Source: DASSUW01 sp963849695 (GTDB lineage Bacteria; Actinomycetota; Thermoleophilia; Solirubrobacterales; Solirubrobacteraceae). Taken from it: DNA of 64,000 bases. Position 1 is the first letter of the stretch, and every line of letters begins with the position of its first letter. The notes under the pieces were generated by a model. The model made no database searches, was not told the DNA's origin, and saw nothing but the letters and a program-made list of their open reading frames with translations. A program made the translations under genes and the position numbers. Positions 25,338 through 34,019 of this stretch are shown here, one piece after another. Where the stretch lies: contig CAWKIT010000033.1 of the NCBI GenBank assembly GCA_963849695.1, positions 1-64,000 of the forward strand, read 5' to 3'.

Positions 25338-26669
25338 TCACCGCTGACGCATGAGCTGGCCGAGATCGGGCATCTTGCCCGACTGCAGGCCGCGCATCAT
25401 CTTGCGCATCTCGCCGAACTGCTTGACCAGCTGGTTGACCTGCTGGACGGTGGTTCCGCTGCCCTTGGCGATCCGCAGCCGCCGCGAGCCCTTGATCGCC
25501 TCCGGGTGGCGGCGCTCGTAGGCCGTCATCGAGAGGATGATCGCCTCCACCCGGTCGAGCTCGCGGTCGTCGACCTGCAGCTTCGAGAGCTGATGGCCGG
25601 CCAGGCCGGGGATCATCCCCAGGATCGACGTCAGCGGCCCCATCTTGCGGATCCGCTTGAGCTGGTCGAGGAAGTCCTCGAGCGTGAACTGGTTCTTGCG
25701 CAGCTTGCGCTCGAGCTCGCGCGCCTCGTCCTCCTCGACCGTCTGCTCGGCCTTCTCGATGAACGACATGACGTCGCCCATCCCGAGGATCCGCTGCGCC
25801 ATCCGGTCCGGATGGAAGCGCTCGAAGTCGCCCAGCTTCTCGCCCGTGGAGGCGAACATGATCGGCTTGCCGGTGACCGCCTTGACCGACAGGGCGGCGC
25901 CGCCGCGGGCGTCGCCGTCGAGCTTGGAGAGCACGACGCCGTCGAACTGCGCGACCTCGGCGAACTGCTCGGCGACGTTGACGGCGTCCTGGCCCGTCAT
26001 GGCGTCGACCACGAGCAGGACGGCGTGCGGCCGCACGCGCTTCTTGATCCGCGCCAGCTCCTCCATCAGCGCCTGGTCGACGTGCAGGCGGCCGGAGGTG
26101 TCGACGATCAGCACGTCCTTGCCGTCGCGCGTGGCCTGATCCAGAGCCCAGCCCGCGATGTCGACCGGGTCGCGGTCGGTGCCCTGCTCGTAGACCGTGG
26201 CGCCGGCCTGGGTGCCGACCTTCACGAGCTGCTCGACCGCCGCCGGCCGGTAGACGTCGCACGCAGCGACCGCCACCGACGAGTCGTTCTGCTCGCGCAG
26301 CATCTTCGCGAGCTTCGCGGTGGCGGTGGTCTTGCCCGAGCCCTGCAGGCCGGCCATCAGCACCACGGTCGGCGGCCGGGGCGAGAACGTCAGCCCGGCC
26401 GACGAGCCGCCCATCAGCTTGGTGAGCTCCTCGTTGACGATCTTGACGACCTGCTGGCCGGGGTTCAGCTGCTTGGCGACGTCGGCTCCGAGCGCCCTCT
26501 CCTTGACCGCCGCCGTGAACTGCTTGACGACCTTGAAGTTGACGTCCGCCTCCAGCAGGGCGAGCCGGATCTCGCGCATCGCGCGGTTGATGTCGTCGTC
26601 CGTGAGGGCGCCGCGCTGCCGGACGCCTTGGAGCGTCTCCTGAAGTTTCTCGGACAGGGAGTCGAACAT
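25338..26669 (-). CDS. ffh: Signal recognition particle protein Ffh
   Basis: A 443-residue SRP GTPase that delivers nascent membrane proteins to FtsY. The NG domain begins MFDSLSEKLQETLQGVRQRG, with P-loop GLQGSGKTTATAKLA near residue 108, DTSGRLH and TKLDGDARGGAALS. A methionine-rich M domain follows from about 320 (ILGMIPGLAGHQLSK, SGTTVQQVNQLVKQFGEMRKMM). All G motifs are intact. It is divergent from sthA with a 17-bp gap and is transcribed toward rpsP. Confidence 0.97.
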   Translation of the reverse strand: MFDSLSEKLQETLQGVRQRGALTDDDINRAMREIRLALLEADVNFKVVKQFTAAVKERALGADVAKQLNPGQQVVKIVNEELTKLMGGSSAGLTFSPRPPTVVLMAGLQGSGKTTATAKLAKMLREQNDSSVAVAACDVYRPAAVEQLVKVGTQAGATVYEQGTDRDPVDIAGWALDQATRDGKDVLIVDTSGRLHVDQALMEELARIKKRVRPHAVLLVVDAMTGQDAVNVAEQFAEVAQFDGVVLSKLDGDARGGAALSVKAVTGKPIMFASTGEKLGDFERFHPDRMAQRILGMGDVMSFIEKAEQTVEEDEARELERKLRKNQFTLEDFLDQLKRIRKMGPLTSILGMIPGLAGHQLSKLQVDDRELDRVEAIILSMTAYERRHPEAIKGSRRLRIAKGSGTTVQQVNQLVKQFGEMRKMMRGLQSGKMPDLGQLMRQR

Positions 26670-26686
26670 GCCCGGTAAAGGGTACG

Positions 26687-28084
26687 GTGCGGATCGTGGA
26701 GCTCGATCTTCTCGTGATCGGATCCGGCCCGAGCGGCCAGAAGGCCGCGATCCAGGCCGCCAAGCTCGGCAAGCGGGTGGCGGTCGCCGAGCGCAAGGAG
26801 CGGCTCGGCGGCGTCTCCATCCACACCGGGACGATCCCCTCGAAGACCTTGCGCGAGGCGGTGCTCGACGTGCTGGCCAAGCGACCGCTCGACGTGCTCG
26901 ACCCGACGCGCATAGAGGAGTCCGAGCAGCAGGTGCTCGAGCAGCTCATGGACCGTACGGCCGCCGTGGTCGCCGCCGAGACGGCGGTGGTACGCGAGCA
27001 GTTCCGCCGCAACCGCGTCGGCTGGCTTCCCGGCGAGGCGCGCTTCGAGGACGAGAACACGGTCAAGATGGAGCACGAGGACGAGCCGATCCGCGCGAGC
27101 CGGTTCATCATCGCCTGTGGCACGCGACCCGCCCGGCCGGACTCCGTCCAGTTCGACGACAAGACCGTCATCGACTCCGACGGCCTGCTCAAGCTCGAGC
27201 ACCACGTACCGCGTTCGATGATCGTCGTCGGCGCCGGGGTGATCGGCGTCGAGTACGCGTCGATGTTCGGCGCGCTCGGGACCAAGGTCACGGTCGTCGA
27301 CAAGCGCGACCGGGTGCTGAACTTCCTCGACGGCGAGATCGGCGAGGCGTTCCAGTACCTGCTGCGGCGCCAGAACGTTACGTTCCGGCTTCGCGAGCAG
27401 GTGGCCGGCGTGGACCTCAACGCCGACGGACGCGGACCGAGGGTGCGGCTCGAGTCAGGCAAGGAGCTGGTGGCCGAGACCGTGCTGTACGCGGTCGGCC
27501 GCCAAGGCGACACCGAGCACCTGGAGCTCGAGAAGGCCGGGCTGGAGACCGACGCACGCGGGCGAATCCCGACCGACGAGTGTCACCGCACCGGCGTGCC
27601 GCACATCTTCGCCGTCGGCGACGTGGCCGGCGGCGGGTTGGCGGCGACAGCGATGGAGCAGGGCCGGATCGCGACACTGCACGCCTTCGGCGAGGACGTG
27701 CAGACGCTGCCCGGGCTCGTCCCGACCGGTGTCTACGCCGTGCCGGAGATCGCCATGGTCGGCCAGACGGAGGAGCAGCTGACCGACGAGGCGATCCCGT
27801 ACGTGACCGGCGTCGCCCGCTGGAGCGAGCTGGCGCGCGGGCTCATGAGCGGCGACCCCGACGGCATGCTCAAGCTGCTGGTCGACCCCGAGAGCCGCTC
27901 GCTGCTCGGCGTCCACGTGATCGGCACCGGCGCCACCGACCTCGTCCACATCGGACAGGCCGTGATGGGCGGCGGCTCGACGATCGACTTCCTCGTCACC
28001 GCGGTGTTCAACTACCCGACGTTCGCCGAGAGCTACAAGGTCGCCGCGCTCGACGCCGCCAACCGCATCAAGGCGATGCGCTAG
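26687..28084 (+). CDS. sthA: Si-specific NAD(P)+ transhydrogenase (soluble)
   Basis: A 465-residue flavoprotein that exchanges reducing power between NADPH and NAD. The FAD loop is GSGPSGQKAAIQAAKLG. Where lipoamide dehydrogenases have the redox disulfide CxxxxC, this protein reads GGVSIHTGTIPSK (41-53), so both cysteines are absent, the diagnostic feature of SthA. The NAD loop is VVGAGVIGVEYA, the second FAD motif is HIFAVGDVAGGG and the interface domain ends FNYPTFAESYKVAALDA. A second GTG at 26696 is an alternative start. It is transcribed divergently from ffh. Confidence 0.93.
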   Translation: MRIVELDLLVIGSGPSGQKAAIQAAKLGKRVAVAERKERLGGVSIHTGTIPSKTLREAVLDVLAKRPLDVLDPTRIEESEQQVLEQLMDRTAAVVAAETAVVREQFRRNRVGWLPGEARFEDENTVKMEHEDEPIRASRFIIACGTRPARPDSVQFDDKTVIDSDGLLKLEHHVPRSMIVVGAGVIGVEYASMFGALGTKVTVVDKRDRVLNFLDGEIGEAFQYLLRRQNVTFRLREQVAGVDLNADGRGPRVRLESGKELVAETVLYAVGRQGDTEHLELEKAGLETDARGRIPTDECHRTGVPHIFAVGDVAGGGLAATAMEQGRIATLHAFGEDVQTLPGLVPTGVYAVPEIAMVGQTEEQLTDEAIPYVTGVARWSELARGLMSGDPDGMLKLLVDPESRSLLGVHVIGTGATDLVHIGQAVMGGGSTIDFLVTAVFNYPTFAESYKVAALDAANRIKAMR

Positions 28085-28244
28085 ATGATCGAATCCGCGG
28101 CCCGCGTGCCCGCATGGCCGCGTACCGTGGATGCCGGGCGGCGCACGCGCGAGGGGCACAGTGGCGGAGCCACGGGCCCCTTCAGCGGGTGCCGATCCGG
28201 CGCCGCGGGACGCGCCCAGGCGGGTACGTGGGTCGTGGAGTCGG

Positions 28245-29261
28245 TCATCCGGGCCGCTCGCCGGGCTCCGCGCTGATCACCTCGGCATCGGCCTCGCGCG
28301 CCGCCTCGGCGGCCTCCTCGACGTCGGCCAGGGCGGCTTGGCGCGCCTCCTCGGTGGCCTGGCGCGCCGCCTCGCTCGGACGCGGCGGCGGCGCGTCGCC
28401 GGCGAACCGCCCGGTGAGGTTGCTCAGCGCCTGCGTGAACTCGCCCGGGATCACGAAGATCTTGTTCGCCTCCCCCTGCGCCAACTGCGGCAGCATCTGC
28501 AGGTACTGGTAGGAGAGCAGCCGCTCGTCGGGCGCGCCGTCGTGGATCGCCTGGAACACGGTCTCGATCGCCTTCGCCTCGCCCTCGGCGCGCAGGATCG
28601 CCGCCGTGCGCGCGCCCTCCGCCTTCAGGACCGCCGACTGCTTCTCGCCCTCGGCGGTGAGGATCTGCGACTGCTTGACACCCTCGGCGGTGAGGATCGT
28701 GGCGCGCCGGTCGCGCTCGGCGCGCATCTGCTTCTCCATCGCCTCCTGGACGGTGCGCGGCGGCTCGACCGACTTCAGCTCCACGCGGTTGACGCGGATG
28801 CCCCACCTGCCGGTCGCCTCGTCGAGCACGACCCGCAGCTGCGAATTGACGTTGTCTCGCGAGGTCAGGGTCTCCTCCAACGTCAGGCCGCCGATCACGT
28901 TGCGCAGCGTGGTGACCGTGAGCTGTTCGATCGCCTGCAGCGGGCTGGCGACCTCGTACGTGACCGCCTTGGCGTCGGTGATCGTGAAGTAGATGACGGT
29001 GTCGATCCCGACCACGAGGTTGTCCTCGGTGATCACCGGCTGCGGGGGGAACGAGACGACCTGCTCGCGCAGGTCGAGCAGCGGCTTCACGCGGTCCACG
29101 AACGGGATTACCAGCGCCAGCCCGGGGTCGAGCGTGCGCGTGTAGCGGCCGAGGCGCTCGACGATCCCGGCGCGCGCCTGCGGCACGATCTTGATCGCCG
29201 TGAAGGCGATGACGAACAGCATCACGGCAAGGACGATCAGCGCGATCAGTCCGGCTTCCAT
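28245..29261 (-). CDS. SPFH/stomatin-family membrane protein
   Basis: A 338-residue membrane scaffold of the QmcA/stomatin type. One N-terminal transmembrane helix (residues 3-25) is followed by the SPFH domain (VPQARAGIVERLGRY, PFVDRVKPLLDLREQV, ITEDNLVVGIDTVIYF). A long helical region holds repeated AEGxKQSxIL units (AEGVKQSQILTAEGEKQS, AEGARTAAILRAEG) that support oligomerisation. The C-terminus is alanine/glutamate-rich. It forms the usual pair with the NfeD protein 10 bp upstream. Family members organise membrane microdomains; no specific substrate is visible. Confidence 0.92.
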   Translation of the reverse strand: MEAGLIALIVLAVMLFVIAFTAIKIVPQARAGIVERLGRYTRTLDPGLALVIPFVDRVKPLLDLREQVVSFPPQPVITEDNLVVGIDTVIYFTITDAKAVTYEVASPLQAIEQLTVTTLRNVIGGLTLEETLTSRDNVNSQLRVVLDEATGRWGIRVNRVELKSVEPPRTVQEAMEKQMRAERDRRATILTAEGVKQSQILTAEGEKQSAVLKAEGARTAAILRAEGEAKAIETVFQAIHDGAPDERLLSYQYLQMLPQLAQGEANKIFVIPGEFTQALSNLTGRFAGDAPPPRPSEAARQATEEARQAALADVEEAAEAAREADAEVISAEPGERPG

Positions 29262-29271
29262 CTGGGCCTCC

Positions 29272-29700
29272 TCATTCCGCCGCCACCAGTGCGGTCGCGC
29301 CTCTGATCTCCAGCACGTGCACCCGCTTCCCCGCCTCGATCACCTCGTCCTCGTCATATGGGCGAGCGGTCCAGATCTCGCCTTCGATACGGACGCAGCC
29401 CTCGTCGCCTGCGACGCGTTCGACGACCGTCCCGGTGCGGCCGACCAGCGCCGCCGTGCCGGTCCGCAGGCTCGGCGCCTGGCGCATGTGGCGGGCGGCC
29501 ACGGGCCGCAGCGTGGCGAGCGCCACGAGCGAGACGACGAGGAACACCGCCCAGGCGGCGATCGCACCTGCTCCCGCGCCGGCCACGATGGCGGCGACGA
29601 GCGCGCCGGCGGCGAACGGCGCGAGGAAGAAGCCCAGCGTGGCGATCTCTCCGACACCGAAGAGCACCGCGACGATGAGCCAGATCACCCAGGCGTCCAC
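29272..29700 (-). CDS. NfeD-family membrane protein
   Basis: A 142-residue protein starting at GTG 29700. Three hydrophobic segments (VIWLIVAVLFGVGEIATL, APFAAGALVAAIVAGA, AAWAVFLVVSLVALATL) precede a C-terminal OB-fold domain (TGTAALVGRTGTVVERVAGDEGCVRIEGEIW). The N-terminal ClpP-like protease of long NfeD proteins is absent, so this is the short form. Short NfeD proteins are the partners of SPFH proteins, and this one precedes that gene by 10 bp. The longer open frame to 30459 is the broken dipeptidase gene. Confidence 0.9.
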   Translation of the reverse strand: MDAWVIWLIVAVLFGVGEIATLGFFLAPFAAGALVAAIVAGAGAGAIAAWAVFLVVSLVALATLRPVAARHMRQAPSLRTGTAALVGRTGTVVERVAGDEGCVRIEGEIWTARPYDEDEVIEAGKRVHVLEIRGATALVAAE

Positions 29701-29735
29701 TTTCCCGATCGTACCGGGAGCGTTGGCGCGGCCGG

Positions 29736-30459
29736 TCAGGACCCAGGTGTCGGCGGCCACACCACCGGGAAGTCGAAGTAGCGGTTCGGGTAGCGCTCGT
29801 TGCGCAGGGTGAAGTGCCACCACTCGTTGGCGTAGGGCTCGAAGCCGGCCGCCTCCATCGTGCGTCTGAGCAGCAGCCGGTTGCGGAGGGCGCGGCCCGT
29901 GCTGTCGAGGGTGTGCGAGCGCGGGTCGAAGCAGTCGTAGCTCGTCCCCATGCCGACCGAGTTGTCCGGGAAGCGGCGGCGCTTCGGCGCTGTGCAGGGC
30001 GTCAGGCCGAACTCGCTCTCGCTCCAAGGTGGGCTGTTCCTTGGCGGGCAGCTTGACGAGCGTCAGGTCGACGGTGCTGCCGCGGCTGTGGCCGGAGCGG
30101 TGGGCGAGGTAGCCCTCGTCGAAGAGGCGGCGCTTGGACACGCGGGGGTAGAACTCGCGCTTCATGGTGCGGCTGTCGTTGCGCGCCCAGCGGGCGAAGT
30201 GGCCGACGGCGCGCCGTGGCCGGTAGCAGTCGTAGACCTTGAGCGTGTAGCCCTCGAGCGCGGTCTGCGCGCGCTCGAGCGCGCGTGCGGCGCGTCTGGT
30301 GAGGATGCACGCCGGCTCGCGGTAGCCGTCGATCCGGCGGCCGACGAAGTTGTACGCGGTCGCGTAGCGGATGTCCTGGAGGATCGTGGGGTCGACCTTG
30401 TCGAGCGCGACGAAGCTGCTCGGGGCCGTGAGCGCCAGCGCGAGCAGCACTGCGGTCAT
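29736..30459 (-). pseudogene. M15/VanX-type D-Ala-D-Ala dipeptidase, one frameshift
   Basis: A zinc dipeptidase of the VanX/DdpX family with an N-terminal signal (TAVLLALALTAPSSFVAL). The first part (30459 to about 30027) includes SGHSRGSTVDLTL, which holds the zinc His and Asp. After the shift the frame resumes as WSESEFGLTPCTAPKRRRF, MGTSYDCFDPRSH and finally the EWWHFTLRNERYP zinc/catalytic box, ending 29736. Removing one base near 30027 (CCTTGG to CCTGG) restores a full protein. It may trim peptidoglycan D-Ala-D-Ala in the periplasm. Its ATG overlaps the ftsY stop. Confidence 0.8.
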
Positions 30460-31457
30460 GCCGTGAGCAGCGCCTTCGCGAAGTCGTCGGGGTCGAACGG
30501 GCGCAGGTCCTCGAGCTGCTCGCCGACGCCGATCAGCTTCACGGGGATGCCGAGCTCGTTCGCGATCGCCAGCGCGATGCCGCCCTTGGCGGTGCCGTCG
30601 AGCTTGGTCAGCACGATGCCGGTGACGGAGACCGCCTCGCCGAACAGCTTCGCTTGGCGGATGCCGTTCTGGCCGGTCGTGGCGTCGACCGTCATCAAGG
30701 TCTCGTGCGGCGCGTCGGGCATCTGCTTGGTGATCACGCGGCGGACCTTGGTGAGCTCCTCCATCAGGTTGTGCTGGGTGTGGAGGCGGCCGGCGGTGTC
30801 GATGATCACGACGTCCGCCTCGCGCTCGCGGCCGCGGGCGACGGCGTCGAAGGCGACGGCGCCGGGGTCGGAGCCGTCGGGGCCCTTGACGATGTCGACC
30901 TGGGCGCGCTCGGCCCAGCGCTCGAGCTGCTCGACGGCGGCGGCGCGGAAGGTGTCGGCGGCGCCGATCACGACCCGCTGGCCGAGCGTGTGCCGCAGGT
31001 GCCAGGCGAGCTTGCCGATCGTGGTCGTCTTGCCCGTGCCGTTGACGCCGACCACGAGGATCACCGCCGGGTCGTGGCGGATGTCGATCGTGTCGTCGCC
31101 GGTGCGGGCGATCTCCGCGAGCAGGTCGGCGAGCCGCGCGGTGAGCGCCTCACCGCCGACCAGGTCCCCGTCGTCGGCCTCGCGCTCGAGCTTCTCGACC
31201 ACCTCGGCGGTGGTGCGCGCGCCGACGTCGGCGTAGATCAGCGCCTCCTCCAGCCGCTCCCAGGTCTCGGCGTCGAGGTCGCCCTCGAACAGGGTGGCCT
31301 GGACCTCGGCCTGGAGGGCCTCGCGCGTCTTGCGCATGCTGGTGCGCAGGCGGCCGAAGAAGCCGCGCCGCCGCTCCTCGCCCTCGCCGGGGTCGGGGGC
31401 GTCGGGCTCGACGGACTCGCGGTCGGTGATGAAGAGGTGGTGCCAGTCGCGCGCCAT
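30456..31457 (-). CDS. ftsY: SRP receptor FtsY
   Basis: A 333-residue receptor GTPase that docks SRP-ribosome complexes at the membrane. The short acidic A domain is followed by a helical N domain (FFGRLRTSMRKTREAL) and the G domain with P-loop GVNGTGKTTTIGKLAWHLR, AADTFRAAAVEQLERWA, DTAGRLHTQHNLM and TKLDGTAKGGIAL. ATG 31457 shares a base with the stop of the LLM oxidoreductase (TGATG). The gene precedes the dipeptidase with an ATGA overlap. Its partners ffh and smc are both in this window. Confidence 0.95.
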   Translation of the reverse strand: MARDWHHLFITDRESVEPDAPDPGEGEERRRGFFGRLRTSMRKTREALQAEVQATLFEGDLDAETWERLEEALIYADVGARTTAEVVEKLEREADDGDLVGGEALTARLADLLAEIARTGDDTIDIRHDPAVILVVGVNGTGKTTTIGKLAWHLRHTLGQRVVIGAADTFRAAAVEQLERWAERAQVDIVKGPDGSDPGAVAFDAVARGREREADVVIIDTAGRLHTQHNLMEELTKVRRVITKQMPDAPHETLMTVDATTGQNGIRQAKLFGEAVSVTGIVLTKLDGTAKGGIALAIANELGIPVKLIGVGEQLEDLRPFDPDDFAKALLTA

Positions 31458-32323
31458 CAGCTCACCTCGGGGATGATCTCGCGGCCGATCCGCTCCACGA
31501 TCTCGAGGTCGTCGTGCTGGAGGTGCTGGAGCATCACCCGGTCGACGCCGGCCTCCTCGAGCGCCTTGACCTGCTCGACGATGTCGTCGGGAGAGCCGAC
31601 GAGCCAGGCGGGATGGTGATCGGCGGGGTCGGCATCGAAGGCGAAGCTGGTCATGAGGCTGAAGGTGAGCGGGTCGCGCCCCTGCTCCGCGCACGCCGCC
31701 GCGATCCGCTCGCGCCGCTCTCTGCACTGCTCGGGGGTGGCGTAGACGGTGTTGTACTCGTCGGCCCAGCGGGCGGCGAGGGCGGCGCCGCGGGGCTTCG
31801 CGCTGCCGCCGAGGATCAGGTTCGGCTTGGCGCGCGGCTTCGGCCGCGGATCTGCGTTCTCGAGCCGGTAGAAGCGGCCGTCGAAGTCGAACGCGTCCTC
31901 GCTCCATGACCGGTGCACGATCTCGAGCTGCTCGGCGAGGCGGTCGAAGCGTTCCTTCGTCGTCTCGAACGGGAAGCCGTGCGAGCGGTGCTCGCCCTCG
32001 TGCCAGCCGGCGCCGAGGCCGAGCTCGACGCGGCCGTTCGAAACGTGGTCGGCGGTGACGACCTCGCGCGCGAGGGTGGACGGGTGGCGGAAGGTGGCGG
32101 GCGACACGAGGGTGCCCAGCCGGATCGTGGACGTGATCGCCGCCAGCGCGTTGATCGTCGCCCACGCGTCGAGCGAGCCTTGCGGGGCGGAGCCGTCGAG
32201 CGACTGGTAGTGGTCGGAGCGGAAGAGCGCCTCGAAGCCGTGCTCCTCGGCGGTGGTCGCGAGGGCGCGCCACTGGTCCCAGGTCACGCCCTCCTGGCCC
32301 TCGATCATCAGGCACACGCGCAT
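31457..32323 (-). CDS. LLM-class flavin/F420-dependent oxidoreductase
   Basis: A 288-residue TIM-barrel protein of the luciferase-like family that in actinobacteria often uses coenzyme F420. Visible marks: MRVCLMIEGQEGVTWDQWRAL, the FRSDHYQ turn, STIRLGTLVSPATFRHP, ELGLGAGWHEGEHRSHGFPF and LILGGSAKPRGAALAARWADEYNT. Start ATG 32323 was chosen because the upstream frame is proline/arginine-rich noise antisense to the DCC-family gene. Cofactor and substrate are not certain. The gene is co-directional with ftsY and overlaps it by one base. Confidence 0.87.
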   Translation of the reverse strand: MRVCLMIEGQEGVTWDQWRALATTAEEHGFEALFRSDHYQSLDGSAPQGSLDAWATINALAAITSTIRLGTLVSPATFRHPSTLAREVVTADHVSNGRVELGLGAGWHEGEHRSHGFPFETTKERFDRLAEQLEIVHRSWSEDAFDFDGRFYRLENADPRPKPRAKPNLILGGSAKPRGAALAARWADEYNTVYATPEQCRERRERIAAACAEQGRDPLTFSLMTSFAFDADPADHHPAWLVGSPDDIVEQVKALEEAGVDRVMLQHLQHDDLEIVERIGREIIPEVS

Positions 32324-32341
32324 GTGCCCGACAATAGGGCG

Positions 32342-32807
32342 ATGGTCGAGGTGGTGGTCGGGCGGGGCGACGCAGCCGAGGAGCAGACGCCGCAGGCGAT
32401 CGTCCTGTACGACCACGACTGCGGCTTCTGCCGCTGGACACTGGGGGTGCTGCTGATCTGGGATCGGAGGCGGCGGTTGTGGCCGGCGCCGATCGTCGGC
32501 GCGGTCGGAGACCGGTGGCTGGCGGGGATGCCGGTCGAGGAGCGGCTGGCGAGCTGGCACCTGGTGGAGGCCGGTGGGCGGGTGAGCTCGGCCGGCGCCG
32601 GGCTGAGTGAGGTGATGTCGTACGTGCCCGGCGGAGGTCGTTTTGGCGCCGCTGCTGCGGCGGGCGCCGGCGGTGATCGAGCGGGGGTACCGATTCGTCG
32701 CCGACCACCGCTCCGGGTTCTCGCGGTTCGTGCCGGGATGGGCGGTGCGGCGGGCGACCGCGCGGGTGGAGCGGCGGGCGGGCGGCTCGCCACCCGCGTG
32801 GGCTTGA
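32342..32807 (+). pseudogene. DCC-family (DUF393) thiol oxidoreductase-like, one frameshift
   Basis: The N-terminal part reads IVLYDHDCGFCRWTLGVLL, the DxxCxxC active-site pattern of the DCC/DUF393 family. A downstream part in the next frame (VLAPLLRRAPAVIERGYRFVADH, RFVPGWAVRR) has the expected basic helical C-terminus and stops at TGA 32805. One extra base near 32632 separates the two. An intact protein of about 155 residues would result. Family members carry a CxxC that may act in thiol-disulfide exchange. It is divergent from the LLM gene with an 18-bp gap. Confidence 0.75.
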
Positions 32808-32830
32808 CCGTCGGCCGCGCGGCTGTGCCG

Positions 32831-33010
32831 GCCAACTGCGCTGGGTAGGGGTGCGAGGCGGGGAAGCCGCCCGCGCGGCCAGATCCGGGGCGTTTTCCGG
32901 TGATCGCCGCGAACCACATGCGGTTACGCCCGGTTTCCGGGGCCTAACGCATGTGGTTCGGGCACGCCGGCCCAACCGCCTTCCTTACCTGCCGCAGTTG
33001 ACGTTCGCCG
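32831..33010. repeat. Intergenic hairpin element, copy A
   Basis: A 180-bp element between the DCC-family gene and the AlkZ-like gene. The right end (32976-33010) matches the right ends of copies B and C: CCTACC then CAGTTGACGTTC. The left end (32831-32855) is the same sequence inverted (CAACTGCGCTGGGTAGGGG). Inside lies a near-perfect hairpin at 32910-32960 with 13-bp outer arms (CGAACCACATGCG and its complement) and a GC-rich inner stem. The outer genes converge here, so it may also end transcription. The arm sequence is not shared with the other two copies. Confidence 0.65.
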
Positions 33011-33020
33011 GCGCCGGCAC

Positions 33021-34019
33021 TCACACCCGGAGCTCGAGGCCCAGGAAGGCGCCGAGGCCGGCGACCTCGGCCTCCAGCGCGCGCCGCGGCACCCGGCCGA
33101 AGGCGTCGAGCTCGACCCGCCGGGCGCGGCGGTCGAGGCGCCAGGTGGCGACGACTCGGCCGTCGGCGATCGCGACCGGCCGGATGATGCCGCCGCCCGG
33201 CGCGACGCGGCGGGCGTGCTCGGGCGCGACGACCAGGTCGCGCGACGCCCAGCCGAGCAGCCACTCGTCGAACGCCGGCAGCAGCCGCAGCGGTCCCGCG
33301 GGCGGGTCGCCGGCCGGCGGGTCGGGCTCGGCCCAGGCACCGCGGACGTCGGCGGCCGGGAGGCCGGACCAGGCGGCGAAGTCCTCGCGGGTGGCCGGCG
33401 CGTGGGCCGCGCCGTAGCGGCGGGCGAGCTCGACGAGAGCGCTGTCGCGGTCGGGCAGCGGACCGGGATCGATCGCGCCGTAGAGCTCCTCGCGACCGCG
33501 CACACCCACCTCGCACAGCACGCCCGCGAGCGCGGCGCGGCGGACGACGTGGATCGGCGCCTGCCCGCGCGCGTCGACCGGGACGCCGCGGGCGCGCAGC
33601 CGCGCCGCGAGCTCGTGGCGGGTCAGCGGCCCGTCGTCGGCAAGGATCGCCGCCGTCTCCTCGGTGCTGCGCTCGGCCAGGTCCGGCGGCAGCCCGAGCT
33701 CCGTCAGCCGCCTCTGGCCGCGGGCGAGATGGAGCGGGGCGAAGATCGCGAGCACGAGTGGCAGGTCCTCGGCGGCGACGAGGTGCAGGGTGCCGCGCAT
33801 CGCCCACGTCCGGACGATCGGCCCGCCTGCCGCAAGCGATCGTTCGAGCGTCTCCGCGGAACCGTCTGCGCCGCGCGCCCTCAGCGCGAGCAGGGAAGCC
33901 GCGCGGTCCTGGGCCTGGATGCCGACGAGTCCGCGGACGATCTCGTGCGGGGCGGCGGGCGGCGCTGCCGCCAGCCGCTGGGCGCGGAGGCGGTGGCGGC
34001 GGGTGGTGACCGCCGTCAG
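33021..34019 (-). CDS. Winged-helix DNA-binding (AlkZ-like) protein downstream of smc
   Basis: A 332-residue protein of the winged-helix DNA-binding, DNA-glycosylase-like (AlkZ/DUF1006-type) family. Visible signatures: LRAQRLAAAPP, HEIVRGLVGIQAQDRAASLLALRARG (the QaQ box), RTWAMRGTLHLVAAEDLPL and a C-terminal LLPAFDEWLLGW. It is in frame with smc without a stop between. A CTG at 34019 overlaps an out-of-frame TGA (CTGA), preceded by GAGGAGG, and is a plausible native start. Members bind DNA and some excise crosslinked or alkylated bases; activity here is unproven. Confidence 0.72.
   Translation of the reverse strand: MTAVTTRRHRLRAQRLAAAPPAAPHEIVRGLVGIQAQDRAASLLALRARGADGSAETLERSLAAGGPIVRTWAMRGTLHLVAAEDLPLVLAIFAPLHLARGQRRLTELGLPPDLAERSTEETAAILADDGPLTRHELAARLRARGVPVDARGQAPIHVVRRAALAGVLCEVGVRGREELYGAIDPGPLPDRDSALVELARRYGAAHAPATREDFAAWSGLPAADVRGAWAEPDPPAGDPPAGPLRLLPAFDEWLLGWASRDLVVAPEHARRVAPGGGIIRPVAIADGRVVATWRLDRRARRVELDAFGRVPRRALEAEVAGLGAFLGLELRV

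Noticed and set aside
28085..28244. Small gene between sthA and the SPFH gene
   Set aside because: Short frames here overlap in several phases, have no ribosome site and are arginine/glycine-rich. The region is convergent and probably only carries termination signals.
32831..33010. Integron attC site
   Set aside because: The palindromic core fits the idea, but the ends do not contain the RYYYAAC and GTTRRRY boxes, and no integrase or cassette array is present.
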